Source: Pseudomonadota bacterium (GTDB lineage: Bacteria > Myxococcota > UBA9042 > PHBI01). From it: DNA of 9,954 nucleotides. This document shows positions 1-6,167 of this stretch, one piece after another. The translations under genes were made by a program, and so were the position numbers. The stretch is taken from positions 1-9,954 of the forward strand of contig SYAK01000576.1 in assembly GCA_005788935.1 (NCBI GenBank), in the 5' to 3' direction. The first letter of the stretch is position 1. The number at the start of each line of letters is the position of its first letter. The notes under the pieces were generated by a model, which worked only from the letters and a program-made list of their open reading frames with translations, searched no databases and had not been told where the DNA came from.

Positions 1-108
1 CAGACCGCGCAGCTCGCCGCGCCGCGCGCTGGTCGGGGCTGCATCGACGTGGTGAGGCGTGCTCGGCACGTCCTCGCGTTGGCGGGCCTCGGATTCGAGC
101 CTGTCCAT
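1..108 (-). CDS. N-terminal fragment of an unidentified protein, cut by the left edge
   Basis: An ATG at 108-106 opens a frame that stays open for 36 codons to the first base of the window. A good ribosome binding site, GAGGAG at 117-122, lies 8 bases upstream, which is the main reason for calling a gene. The visible peptide begins MDRLESEARQRED and continues charged and Pro/His/Ala/Arg-rich; it has no signal peptide or membrane segment and looks like a disordered N-terminal tail. G/C-ending codons dominate, as in the neighbours. It lies on the same strand as the SET-domain gene, 147 bases downstream of it, and may be the next gene of that transcript or have its own promoter. Function cannot be guessed from 36 residues. 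Confidence 0.55.
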   Translation of the reverse strand, partial: MDRLESEARQREDVPSTPHHVDAAPTSARRGELRGL

Positions 109-116
109 CCCTCTTG

Positions 117-122
117 CTCCTC
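117..122 (-). promoter_or_regulatory. Ribosome binding site for the left-edge gene
   Basis: On the minus strand this reads GAGGAG, with 8 bases to the ATG at 108. It is the only strong purine motif in the gap and fixes the start of the truncated gene. Confidence 0.55.
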
Positions 123-141
123 GCGCGGCCCTTCACCACGC

Positions 142-170
142 AAAAAGGCCCGAGGCGCACCCTTGGCGCC
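142..170 (-). terminator. Weak candidate terminator after the SET-domain gene
   Basis: Read on the minus strand, a 5-bp stem GGCGC/GCGCC (170-166 with 158-154) encloses a 7-base loop. Seven bases later comes a run of five T (146-142). It is in the right place to end the operon that finishes at 256, but the stem is short and the T run is detached from it, so this is only a candidate. Confidence 0.25.
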
Positions 171-182
171 ACGGACCCTTGG
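159..182. repeat. Two copies of ACCCTTGG with a 16-base period
   Basis: The octamer ACCCTTGG occurs at 159-166 and again at 175-182, both followed by a short GC-rich tail. The first copy overlaps the loop and stem of the candidate terminator. Tandem copies one and a half helical turns apart in a non-coding gap could be a protein-binding site or chance. Confidence 0.3.
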
Positions 183-187
183 ACGAT

Positions 188-216
188 TTGACACACGAGG
201 GGCGCCCCACCGTCAA
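188..216. promoter_or_regulatory. TTGAC...GTCAA dyad around a GGGGCGCCCC palindrome
   Basis: TTGACA at 188-193 and CGTCAA at 211-216 are near-mirror images, so each strand carries a -35-like TTGAC(A/G). Between them lies a perfect 10-bp palindrome, GGGGCGCCCC, at 199-208. No convincing -10 hexamer follows at 16-18 bases on either strand. The element sits between the SET-domain gene stop (256) and the left-edge gene start (108), so an operator or promoter part for the left-edge gene is the simplest reading. This is inference. Confidence 0.3.
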
Positions 217-255
217 GTGTTAGCGCCGACTTTCTTCACATGGGCGAGACGGCGC

Positions 256-687
256 TCATTCGAGCCCGAACCACAGGTCGCTGCGATGCGGGTTTCCGCT
301 GGCGTAGTTGATGGTCAGCTCCTCACCCGCGCGGATGTCGCGGCGCGCGACGAACTCGAGGCACCCGTCCTCGAGCCGCCGAAAGTACACGAGGTTCGGA
401 TCCCACGCGTGATTGTACAGCGACGCAAACCCAAGCCCCACCGCGACCGTGTCTCGCCAGCCGAACACATACGAGCCGAGCACCGTTGCCTGCGCCGCGG
501 CCGCCTCCGAGGCTGGCAGGACGAGGACTGGCGCGCGCTCGACGACCTCGACCGCGACCAGATCGCGCGTCGCGAAGACCCCGCGACCGCGGGCTCCGGC
601 CGGTTGCACCGCGATAGCGACCGGTGGCGGCAGGATGGTCGTGCGTTCCGCCTCGGGCGCGAGTCTGGGCCCATCGGGCGTTTTCAC
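256..687 (-). CDS. Small SET-domain protein, probable protein lysine methyltransferase
   Basis: The 143-residue product is essentially one SET domain. Seen from the GTG start are a GRGVFATRDL motif (about 34-43, the usual opening GxG loop), NHAWDPN at 92-98 (the N-H-x-x-x-P-N S-adenosylmethionine/pseudoknot motif) and GEELTINY at 121-128 (the GEELT.xY motif with its tyrosine). No post-SET cysteines are present, as in many bacterial members. Such enzymes transfer methyl groups from SAM to protein lysines in the cytoplasm; the target here is unknown. I prefer the GTG at 687, which has AAGGAG 8 bases upstream. An in-frame ATG at 741 touches the rlmM stop (TGATG) and has GGAG 7 bases upstream, but its 18 extra codons are mostly A/T-ending and highly charged, unlike the rest. 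The gene is probably co-transcribed with the rlmM-like gene. Confidence 0.82.
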   Translation of the reverse strand: MKTPDGPRLAPEAERTTILPPPVAIAVQPAGARGRGVFATRDLVAVEVVERAPVLVLPASEAAAAQATVLGSYVFGWRDTVAVGLGFASLYNHAWDPNLVYFRRLEDGCLEFVARRDIRAGEELTINYASGNPHRSDLWFGLE

Positions 688-695
688 ACACGCAT

Positions 696-701
696 CTCCT
701 T
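696..701 (-). promoter_or_regulatory. Ribosome binding site that decides the SET-gene start
   Basis: The minus strand reads AAGGAG, then 8 bases, then GTG at 687. This is stronger than the GGAG before the alternative ATG at 741. An ATG inside the spacer, in another frame, meets a stop two codons later. Confidence 0.5.
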
Positions 702-740
702 GCGCATCATCATCACGATCTTTATCGCGCCCGGAACGCA

Positions 741-1847
741 TCAGCGCGCTCCGAGGCCGCGCGACGTGACGCCCCAGACCAGCAGCTCCTGACGATTCGA
801 CGGCAGCTGTCGGGCCCCGACCGCGGCGAAACCGAGCTCGCGCAGGCGGGCGACCAGCTCGTCGACCCGCGCCGCGTCCTCCCAACGGTGCAGCTTCACG
901 GTCCAGAGCAGCCCGCGCAGGCTGTCCCGATACCAGCGGACATAGCGCCCGAGCCCCTTGAGCGCCACCGGTCCCGCGAGATGGGCGTCGCACAGCAGCC
1001 AGTCGACGCAGGTCGGCAGCGACTCGAGCGGCACCTCGGCCATCGCGGCCGTCACGACCGTCAGCGGGACGCCGCGCGCCGCGGCGAAGGCGGAGACCCG
1101 CGGGTCCATCGGCTGCGGGTCGATCGCCGTCACCGCGATGCCGCGCGCGAGCAGGGCCACCACCGCGCCTCCCGGGGACGCCCCGAGCTCGATCGCCGCC
1201 TCTCCCCGCCGCGGGCGCAGGCCGGTCAGCGCGAGCGCCTCCTCGCACTTCCGCCAGGCCCACGACGGCGCCTCGGGCGGCATCGCGAGCGCGAGCCGCC
1301 CGCCCGGGCCGGGCAGGACGACACCACCGGCGACATGTGTCCCGATGAGCGCCCGCGGCATCGTCTCGACCCCGTCACGTCCGCGAGGCGGCTCGAGTAC
1401 CACGTCGCACAGCGTGGCGCCCGGCCTCGCGTGGTCGACCGCCTCGAACCCCGGGCCGAGCGCCCCGAGCAGCGCCTCTGTCCACGCCTGCGCGAGGGCC
1501 GCAGCCTGTGCGAGGCGCGTGTCGGAGGCCTCTCCGGGTCGCCCGGGCTCGACCACCGTCACCTGCAGGTTCGCGCTCGCACCGCACACGGCCCGTATCC
1601 GGTCGGCCGCCTCTGCAGGGGTCGCCGCGAGGCCATGCGACAGCCCGCACAGCCGCCCGAAGCGGGGCGCCATGCCCTCGGTGAGACCGACGAGCGCTGG
1701 GGGCGCCTCATCGTCTGGCAGCTTGAAGGTCAGCAGCCCCGGTCGCTGGAAGGCCACCCGCCACGCGGGCCTGTGGGTGGCCACCTCGGCCTTCAGCGCG
1801 GCCTCCGCCCCGGTCTGGCAGAGCGCGAAGACAAAGGCACCGCTCAC
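741..1847 (-). CDS. rlmM: RlmM-like 23S rRNA 2'-O-ribose methyltransferase (FtsJ-type)
   Basis: The product has 368 residues, about the length of E. coli RlmM, which methylates C2498 of 23S rRNA using SAM. The N-terminal half (about 1-180) fits the THUMP-like RNA-binding part. The C-terminal half is an FtsJ/RrmJ-type methyltransferase. The SAM-binding loop ELGASPGG is at 220-227, and a K-D-K-E tetrad can be read as Lys200 (WRKCEEA), Asp287 (LLCDAH), Lys318 (TVKLH) and Glu354 (RQELLV). In RlmM the Asp is usually followed by Met; here it is Ala. The start is GTG at 1847: its GTGA overlaps the stop of the preceding gene, which implies translational coupling. The frame continues open far upstream, but that stretch is a shadow of the secreted-protein gene. 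A related rRNA methyltransferase with another target nucleotide is the main alternative. Confidence 0.78.
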   Translation of the reverse strand: MSGAFVFALCQTGAEAALKAEVATHRPAWRVAFQRPGLLTFKLPDDEAPPALVGLTEGMAPRFGRLCGLSHGLAATPAEAADRIRAVCGASANLQVTVVEPGRPGEASDTRLAQAAALAQAWTEALLGALGPGFEAVDHARPGATLCDVVLEPPRGRDGVETMPRALIGTHVAGGVVLPGPGGRLALAMPPEAPSWAWRKCEEALALTGLRPRRGEAAIELGASPGGAVVALLARGIAVTAIDPQPMDPRVSAFAAARGVPLTVVTAAMAEVPLESLPTCVDWLLCDAHLAGPVALKGLGRYVRWYRDSLRGLLWTVKLHRWEDAARVDELVARLRELGFAAVGARQLPSNRQELLVWGVTSRGLGAR

Positions 1848-2938
1848 TTGCGGACGCCCACCATCACGCACGAGCCGCGGTCTTTCTCGTAGCCGAACTT
1901 GAAGGGCAGGGGCTTGACGTCGTTGCGCTCGCGGTACGCCGCCGCGAGCGCGGTCTGCGGCTCGCCGGGGAAGAGGCGGTGGACCTTCTCGAAGCGCCCG
2001 TAGAGCGTCGCCTGGTACGACTTGACGAGGTCCTTGTAGTCGAGGCCGGTCTCGTCCTGCACGAGCGACTTGCCGTGCTTCATCACGATGTCGCGGATCT
2101 TGCCGAAGAAGGACTTCTGCATCAGGTGCGACGCGGCCTTCGTCATGATGCGGTCCTTCGCGACGCTCGCGAGCCAGCTCCGGACGTGGCCCTGCTTCTC
2201 GAGGCCCGCGTCGCTGAGGTCGGTCTGGACGTAGTCGATCGTGGCCGTCGTGCCGTCGCCGCGGCGCACCTGAAGCCGGATGGACTTCCAGGTGTCGAAC
2301 TCGGCACGGTTTCCAGGGTGGGGCTCGAGGTCGCCGCCGTCGGACTTGACGCGGACGGGTACGACCTCGGTCACGGTGAAGCCGAGGCGCGACGCGAAGG
2401 CGAGCAGCACAGGCGTCACCCCCGTCAGCGGACCGCCCTTGGCGGTGTCGGCCTTGAGGTCCTCGGTCCGGAAGAAGCCGCGTCGCGCGAAATCGACCCA
2501 GCCGCGCTTGAAGACGCCCATCGCCTTGTTGAAGGCCTTCTCCGGCATGCCCTTGAGGTCCGGCATCGGGCCGGCGTTCTGAATGGCGACGAGCACATAC
2601 CGCCCAGCCTTGGGGAACAGCTGGACGGCCGTCGGCAGATCGGGCCCCGAGAACGGGTAGAAGACCGTCTCGCCTGGCGCCTGCGGCACCTCGGTCGCGC
2701 CCCATGCGCGCATCGGCGCGCCGAACGAGGTCTCGTACTTGCCCCACTTCTCCGTGGCGGTCTTCGCGAAGCCCGCGAGCAGCTTCGCGCGCGCTGCGTC
2801 GCCCTTCATGGCCTCCACGTCGAGCCCGCCGAGCGTCCGGGCGGTCTGGTCGGCCGACAGCGGCTCGGCGCGCACCGGCAGCCCGGCGCTGACGAGAGCA
2901 AGGCCAAGGAATGAAGCGATGACAGGGAGTTTCAGCAT
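1844..2938 (-). CDS. Secreted protein of a conserved uncharacterised family (YPFSGPD motif)
   Basis: The product has 364 residues. Residues 1-24 form a classical Sec signal peptide (Lys3, hydrophobic core, VRA before Glu25), so it is exported to the periplasm or beyond; no lipobox is seen. Blocks that I recall from an uncharacterised bacterial family are visible: FYPFSGPD (93-100) followed by FPKAGRYVLVAIQNAG (108-123), TKAASHLM (266-273), VQDETGLDY (293-301), LYGRFEKVHRLFPG (312-325) and LPFKFGY (344-350). No catalytic triad or metal site is evident and I do not assign a function. The single cysteine (Cys357) is near the C terminus. A weak AAGG lies about 10 bases before the ATG. The stop overlaps the rlmM-like GTG start, so the two are translated together. 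The 125-base gap upstream could carry a promoter, but none is clear. Confidence 0.85.
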   Translation of the reverse strand: MLKLPVIASFLGLALVSAGLPVRAEPLSADQTARTLGGLDVEAMKGDAARAKLLAGFAKTATEKWGKYETSFGAPMRAWGATEVPQAPGETVFYPFSGPDLPTAVQLFPKAGRYVLVAIQNAGPMPDLKGMPEKAFNKAMGVFKRGWVDFARRGFFRTEDLKADTAKGGPLTGVTPVLLAFASRLGFTVTEVVPVRVKSDGGDLEPHPGNRAEFDTWKSIRLQVRRGDGTTATIDYVQTDLSDAGLEKQGHVRSWLASVAKDRIMTKAASHLMQKSFFGKIRDIVMKHGKSLVQDETGLDYKDLVKSYQATLYGRFEKVHRLFPGEPQTALAAAYRERNDVKPLPFKFGYEKDRGSCVMVGVRK

Positions 2939-3043
2939 GGCGGAACGACCTTCGAGGGAGACGACGGAGGAGGCGGACGGGTGGCGCCGCGCCTCTTACA
3001 CCAACTGGTCGCCGCTGTGCACCATTCCGCCGCGGTGTGCGCT

Positions 3044-3063
3044 GACGGGCCTCACAGGCCGTC
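3044..3063 (-). terminator. Hairpin directly after the haloperoxidase gene, without a T tract
   Basis: GACG-G-GCCT pairs with AGGC-CGTC around a 3-base CAC loop, giving 8 bp with one bulged G. It begins one base past the stop codon of the lipoprotein gene. No run of T follows on the minus strand, so it is not a standard intrinsic terminator. It may protect the 3' end or simply attenuate read-through into the next gene. Confidence 0.3.
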
Positions 3064-5922
3064 TCACCGGGCGGGAGCGGGGCTCCAGAAGGTCTGCGCC
3101 TTCGCGACCGCGCGGGTGGCCACCTCATGGCCGGCCCGCCGACCGGGGTAGTCGTCAAGGTCGATGTGAATGCCGCCGAAGATGCGACTGCGACTGCATT
3201 GATCGGCCGCATCGTAATACGTGGCCCACTGGATCTCGAGGTCCTCGGACGGGCCGTTCTCGAAGAACAGGAAGGCTCCCTTCGGCAGCGTGAAGCGCTT
3301 GATCCCGCCTGGAAAGAACGGCGTGCCGGTGAGCTGCGCGAGCGTCTCGGCTCCCGCCCGGCTGAAGGTGCTGTGCCCCGAGACGAAGCCCGGGAAGGCG
3401 GGCGTCACGAAGGTGCGTCGCTGAAACGGCATCCACGTCTTCGCGCGTACCCAGCCGACCCCACCGAGGTCCCGCTTGCGGTCGCCTGGCTCGCCCCGCC
3501 ACGAGAAGACCGCGACCTCGCCCATCCATGGGCGCAGGTGAGCGTGGCGCTCGCCGTCGGCCGCCGAGGCCGCCGTCACGACCTCGAGGAGGCCGGGCTC
3601 GAGCGGCAGGCCGTCGGCGTGATATCCAGGGCCTGCGGGGTCGCTGCTCTGGCCGTTGCTCGCCATCCAGCGGATGAGGCTGATGGGGCGCGGGCCGAGG
3701 TGGACGCGCTTCAGCTGCCACGCGACGATGGCGGCGTCGTGCATCGCACCGTTCAGCGCGAGATAGAGGCGGACGTCCCAATCGAGCGGGGTCAGCTCCG
3801 GACCCTCTCCGAAGAGGCGGCGGCTGAACTCGGGGTGATCGGCGACCTGGTTGGCGATCGTGTTCCAGTGGCCTGGCGGCGTCTCGGTGTCGGGGCCGTC
3901 GGCCCAGTACTCGGCCATCACGCGGTAGAAATCACCCGCGCGGACGACGTTCGGCGCGTAAGCCTCGCCCGTGAAGGGGTTTTCGGCGTGACCTTCGCCG
4001 TCGTCGGTGCCGAGCGGCGCGTTGCCGAGGGCGCCTGGCGAGATGTCGAGCGTCTCTGGGAGCGTCGGGTCGAGCTTGGCCGCCACGCGCAGCAGTCGGA
4101 CGACCGACGCGCGAGCTTCGGCCAGATCGGATGGCGGCGGGCCCGGATCGAGGTAGAGCCCGTCGGGATCGGTGCGCGTGAGGGCGAAGGGCGTGACCTC
4201 CTTCCAGTGGGCGCCGATGTAGCCCTGCACGCCGGCGTCAAGGATGAGGCCGTTCTGCGTCTCGGCGACCGCGAGGTTCAGCTGCTGCCACGTTGTCCAG
4301 TCGTCAAGGCGGGTGCCTGGCACGTCGACCACGAGCGGCCGGTTGGCGGGGGTGTAACCGGTCGTATCCTTGTAGTTTTCGGCCTCGTTGGCGCCATCGT
4401 TCCGGTGCTGTTCCACGATCGCGCGACCGATGCGGTCGCCAAGCGCCTCGGGGGTCGCGGCGTCGGACGCGGCGAGGTCGGGGTCATGTCCGAGCTTGTC
4501 CATGAAGGCGCGGAAGCAGGCGGCCGAGACAGGCCCTCCGACCGCGTTGGCGTAGCGATGCACGAGGACGCGGTAGGCCGCGTGGCTCATCGCGGCCTCG
4601 CGCGCTGCGAGCAGACCCTCGGCGTCACCTGGCGGGATCGCGCGCTCCTGCGCAAAGACCTGGGTCAGGGCTGGGTCGAAGGCCGCGTATGCGTCCCAGA
4701 GGGCGACAGAGACATGAAACAGATTGCGTGCATGAACCACTGGACGAGGCAGGTCGCGCGCGATCGCCCGCAGCATCAGCTCATTCCAGCGGCGCGCGAT
4801 GCTGCCATCTGGCGCACGGTCGAGGCTCGCCTCGGGGCAGGTCGGCGCGGGTGGCTCGGGGCGGGCTGGCGGTGTCCAGGTCAGCGGCGCGGCCCCTCCG
4901 TGTGGGGCCATGTGCAGGATTGCGCCCTTGTCGAGGGCGGCGCTCAGCACATTGCCGCCGACCGCCCAGACGCCACCGTCGGGGTCCTGCCAGACGGCGT
5001 GCAACGACTGCGCCGTGAAGGCCTGCCCGGTCGCGACTTGACGCCATGGGGCGCCCAGGTCCGCACGGGCAAAGACAGCCCCGCTGACGCCGACCGCCAC
5101 GCCCGCGCCGTCGGGCGCCACGTGGACGCCCTGGATGAGGGCCGCGCCTGGCGGGCTCCGGTCGACGAGGCCCGCCTCGGAGAGGTCGAAGATGGCGCCC
5201 TGCGAGGCACCTCCGACCGCGACCAGACCGTCTGGCCCGCCATGGACCGTGAAGAGCGCCGCCGTCGAGCCTGTCTCGACCCGGCTGAGCGGCCCGCCGC
5301 CTGCCGCGGCGCGCATTACGAGGCCCGCCCCGCCGACCACCCAGACGTCCCCGGCGCCGCGCCCGAAGACCTTGAGGCAGGCCGGGATTTCACCCGCCGC
5401 GTCGCGCGGCAGGTCGTCGGGCAGCGCGACCTCGCCCCACGCTTCACCGTCAAAGTGCCACACGAAGCAGCTGCGGCCCGCGACCCCTCCGACCGCCCAG
5501 ACATCGTCGGGGGCGGCCCCCCAGAGGCCATAGACCGTGTGGGCCGCGACGCCAGGCGTCGGCATGCGCGTGAAGCCCTCCGTGCCCGCTTCGTGCTGCA
5601 GGATGGTGGCGCCGGCACCGCCAAAGTACGTCGTCCCATCCGCGAACGGGTGGACCCACCACACATCGAAGAGTTGCCCGGTCACGTGGCGCGTCCACGC
5701 CGCCCCGTCCCAGTGCAGCACGAGCGGTCCGTCCGGATCCTGCACGTTGCGCGTGGCACCGACCACCCAGACGTCGCGCGACGAGGTGCCCGCGACCGCC
5801 ATCAGGGCCTGGTCGAGGTCGCTCGCGGCCGTGCTCCACGTGCTCATTGGCGTGCTCGGCTGGTCCGGGCAGGCCAAGAGGCCCAACGACAAGAGCAGCG
5901 CGGCCCCTGCGGTACGCATCAT
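3064..5922 (-). CDS. Lipoprotein fusing a seven-repeat beta-propeller to a vanadium-dependent haloperoxidase domain
   Basis: The product has 952 residues. A lipoprotein signal ends in the lipobox LLAC (Cys18), so it is membrane-anchored outside the cytoplasm. Seven repeats of about 40-52 residues follow, with a D-x-W-x-V-G-G-type strand near 49, 94, 139, 191, 231, 271 and 316, as in a seven-bladed propeller. A Pro-rich linker (350-361) leads to a PAP2/vanadium haloperoxidase-like domain (about 375-945). Its signature is complete: K-x6-R (Lys828, Arg835), SGHS (His850) and SR-x5-H-x3-D (Arg913, His919, Asp923). These match the vanadate-binding residues and the catalytic acid/base histidine of known enzymes, which oxidise halides with H2O2; some relatives are phosphatases. 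The start is the first of two adjacent ATGs, with AAAGGAG 6 bases upstream. The frame extends to 5970 but that codon lies in the promoter. The substrate is unknown. Confidence 0.88.
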   Translation of the reverse strand: MMRTAGAALLLSLGLLACPDQPSTPMSTWSTAASDLDQALMAVAGTSSRDVWVVGATRNVQDPDGPLVLHWDGAAWTRHVTGQLFDVWWVHPFADGTTYFGGAGATILQHEAGTEGFTRMPTPGVAAHTVYGLWGAAPDDVWAVGGVAGRSCFVWHFDGEAWGEVALPDDLPRDAAGEIPACLKVFGRGAGDVWVVGGAGLVMRAAAGGGPLSRVETGSTAALFTVHGGPDGLVAVGGASQGAIFDLSEAGLVDRSPPGAALIQGVHVAPDGAGVAVGVSGAVFARADLGAPWRQVATGQAFTAQSLHAVWQDPDGGVWAVGGNVLSAALDKGAILHMAPHGGAAPLTWTPPARPEPPAPTCPEASLDRAPDGSIARRWNELMLRAIARDLPRPVVHARNLFHVSVALWDAYAAFDPALTQVFAQERAIPPGDAEGLLAAREAAMSHAAYRVLVHRYANAVGGPVSAACFRAFMDKLGHDPDLAASDAATPEALGDRIGRAIVEQHRNDGANEAENYKDTTGYTPANRPLVVDVPGTRLDDWTTWQQLNLAVAETQNGLILDAGVQGYIGAHWKEVTPFALTRTDPDGLYLDPGPPPSDLAEARASVVRLLRVAAKLDPTLPETLDISPGALGNAPLGTDDGEGHAENPFTGEAYAPNVVRAGDFYRVMAEYWADGPDTETPPGHWNTIANQVADHPEFSRRLFGEGPELTPLDWDVRLYLALNGAMHDAAIVAWQLKRVHLGPRPISLIRWMASNGQSSDPAGPGYHADGLPLEPGLLEVVTAASAADGERHAHLRPWMGEVAVFSWRGEPGDRKRDLGGVGWVRAKTWMPFQRRTFVTPAFPGFVSGHSTFSRAGAETLAQLTGTPFFPGGIKRFTLPKGAFLFFENGPSEDLEIQWATYYDAADQCSRSRIFGGIHIDLDDYPGRRAGHEVATRAVAKAQTFWSPAPAR

Positions 5923-5928
5923 GTCCAG

Positions 5929-5935
5929 CTCCTTT
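5929..5935 (-). promoter_or_regulatory. Strong ribosome binding site of the haloperoxidase lipoprotein
   Basis: The minus strand reads AAAGGAG, 6 bases before the ATG at 5922 and 9 before a second ATG at 5919. It excludes the upstream in-frame start at 5970. Confidence 0.7.
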
Positions 5936-5969
5936 GAGGGTCCCCGACTGGGGCGCGGGGGAGGGGCCA

Positions 5970-5998
5970 AGCGTAGACCGCTGCTGGAACGAGGTCAA
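5970..5998 (-). promoter_or_regulatory. Sigma70-type promoter for the haloperoxidase lipoprotein gene
   Basis: On the minus strand there is a -35 box TTGACC (5998-5993), a 17-base spacer and a -10 box TACGCT (5975-5970). The -35 matches 5 of 6 consensus bases; the -10 keeps the first TA and last T. Transcription would begin near 5963, leaving a leader of about 40 bases before the ATG at 5922. Position and spacing are right; activity is inferred. Confidence 0.55.
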
Positions 5999-6082
5999 AG
6001 GGACTTGCACCGCCAGGCGCCTTGCAGTCTCCGTGTCCGGATCTCCACCCCCGCGTCTTTCAGGCCTCGACTTTCGGCGCGT

Positions 6083-6096
6083 GGCCGACGTCGGCC
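6083..6096. promoter_or_regulatory. Perfect 14-bp palindrome in the divergent intergenic region
   Basis: GGCCGACGTCGGCC is its own reverse complement. It lies 72 bases before the ATG of the plus-strand gene at 6168 and about 120 bases from the start of the divergent transcript. It could be an operator, but GC-rich DNA gives such palindromes by chance. Confidence 0.3.
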
Positions 6097-6120
6097 GACC
6101 GGGGTGTGCTTGCCTTTGGC

Positions 6121-6135
6121 GTCGCGTCACGCGAC
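6121..6135. promoter_or_regulatory. 15-bp inverted repeat upstream of the plus-strand gene
   Basis: GTCGCGT and ACGCGAC are reverse complements around a single C. The element ends 32 bases before the ATG at 6168 and could lie around the transcription start or in the leader. I see no good -35/-10 pair next to it. Confidence 0.3.
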
Positions 6136-6167
6136 CCTCCGGCTCTCGATTCTTCAGGACTCCGCCG

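Noticed and set aside
256..741. SET gene starting at ATG 741 (161 residues)
   Set aside because: Not excluded, since it has GGAG and a TGATG overlap, but codon use and the stronger AAGGAG favour GTG 687.
49..1892. Several plus-strand open frames (49-792, 624-1892, 958-1902)
   Set aside because: They are antisense to the SET and RlmM-like genes, have Arg/Pro-rich low-complexity translations, and the first runs through the gap and the left-edge gene.
2939..3063. Promoter for the secreted-protein operon in the 125-base gap
   Set aside because: A TGTAAGAGG stretch on the minus strand (about 2994-3002) resembles a -10 region, but no -35 hexamer stands at the right distance, so no promoter is called.
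1848..3212. N-terminal extension of the RlmM-like frame up to 3212
   Set aside because: This stretch is an out-of-frame shadow of the secreted-protein gene. The GTG at 1847 gives the normal family length and a coupled start.
3127..5937. A very long plus-strand open frame (936 codons) antisense to the haloperoxidase lipoprotein
   Set aside because: In GC-rich DNA the antisense of a real gene often stays open. Its translation is Arg/Asp/Gly/Val-rich without any recognisable motif, while the minus strand carries a signal peptide, repeats and a full catalytic signature.
5847..6167. N-terminal extension of the unknown plus-strand gene back to 5847
   Set aside because: It would cover the divergent promoter and the start of the lipoprotein gene. 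Its translation is Arg/Pro/Cys-rich, whereas AGGA before ATG 6168 gives a clean start.
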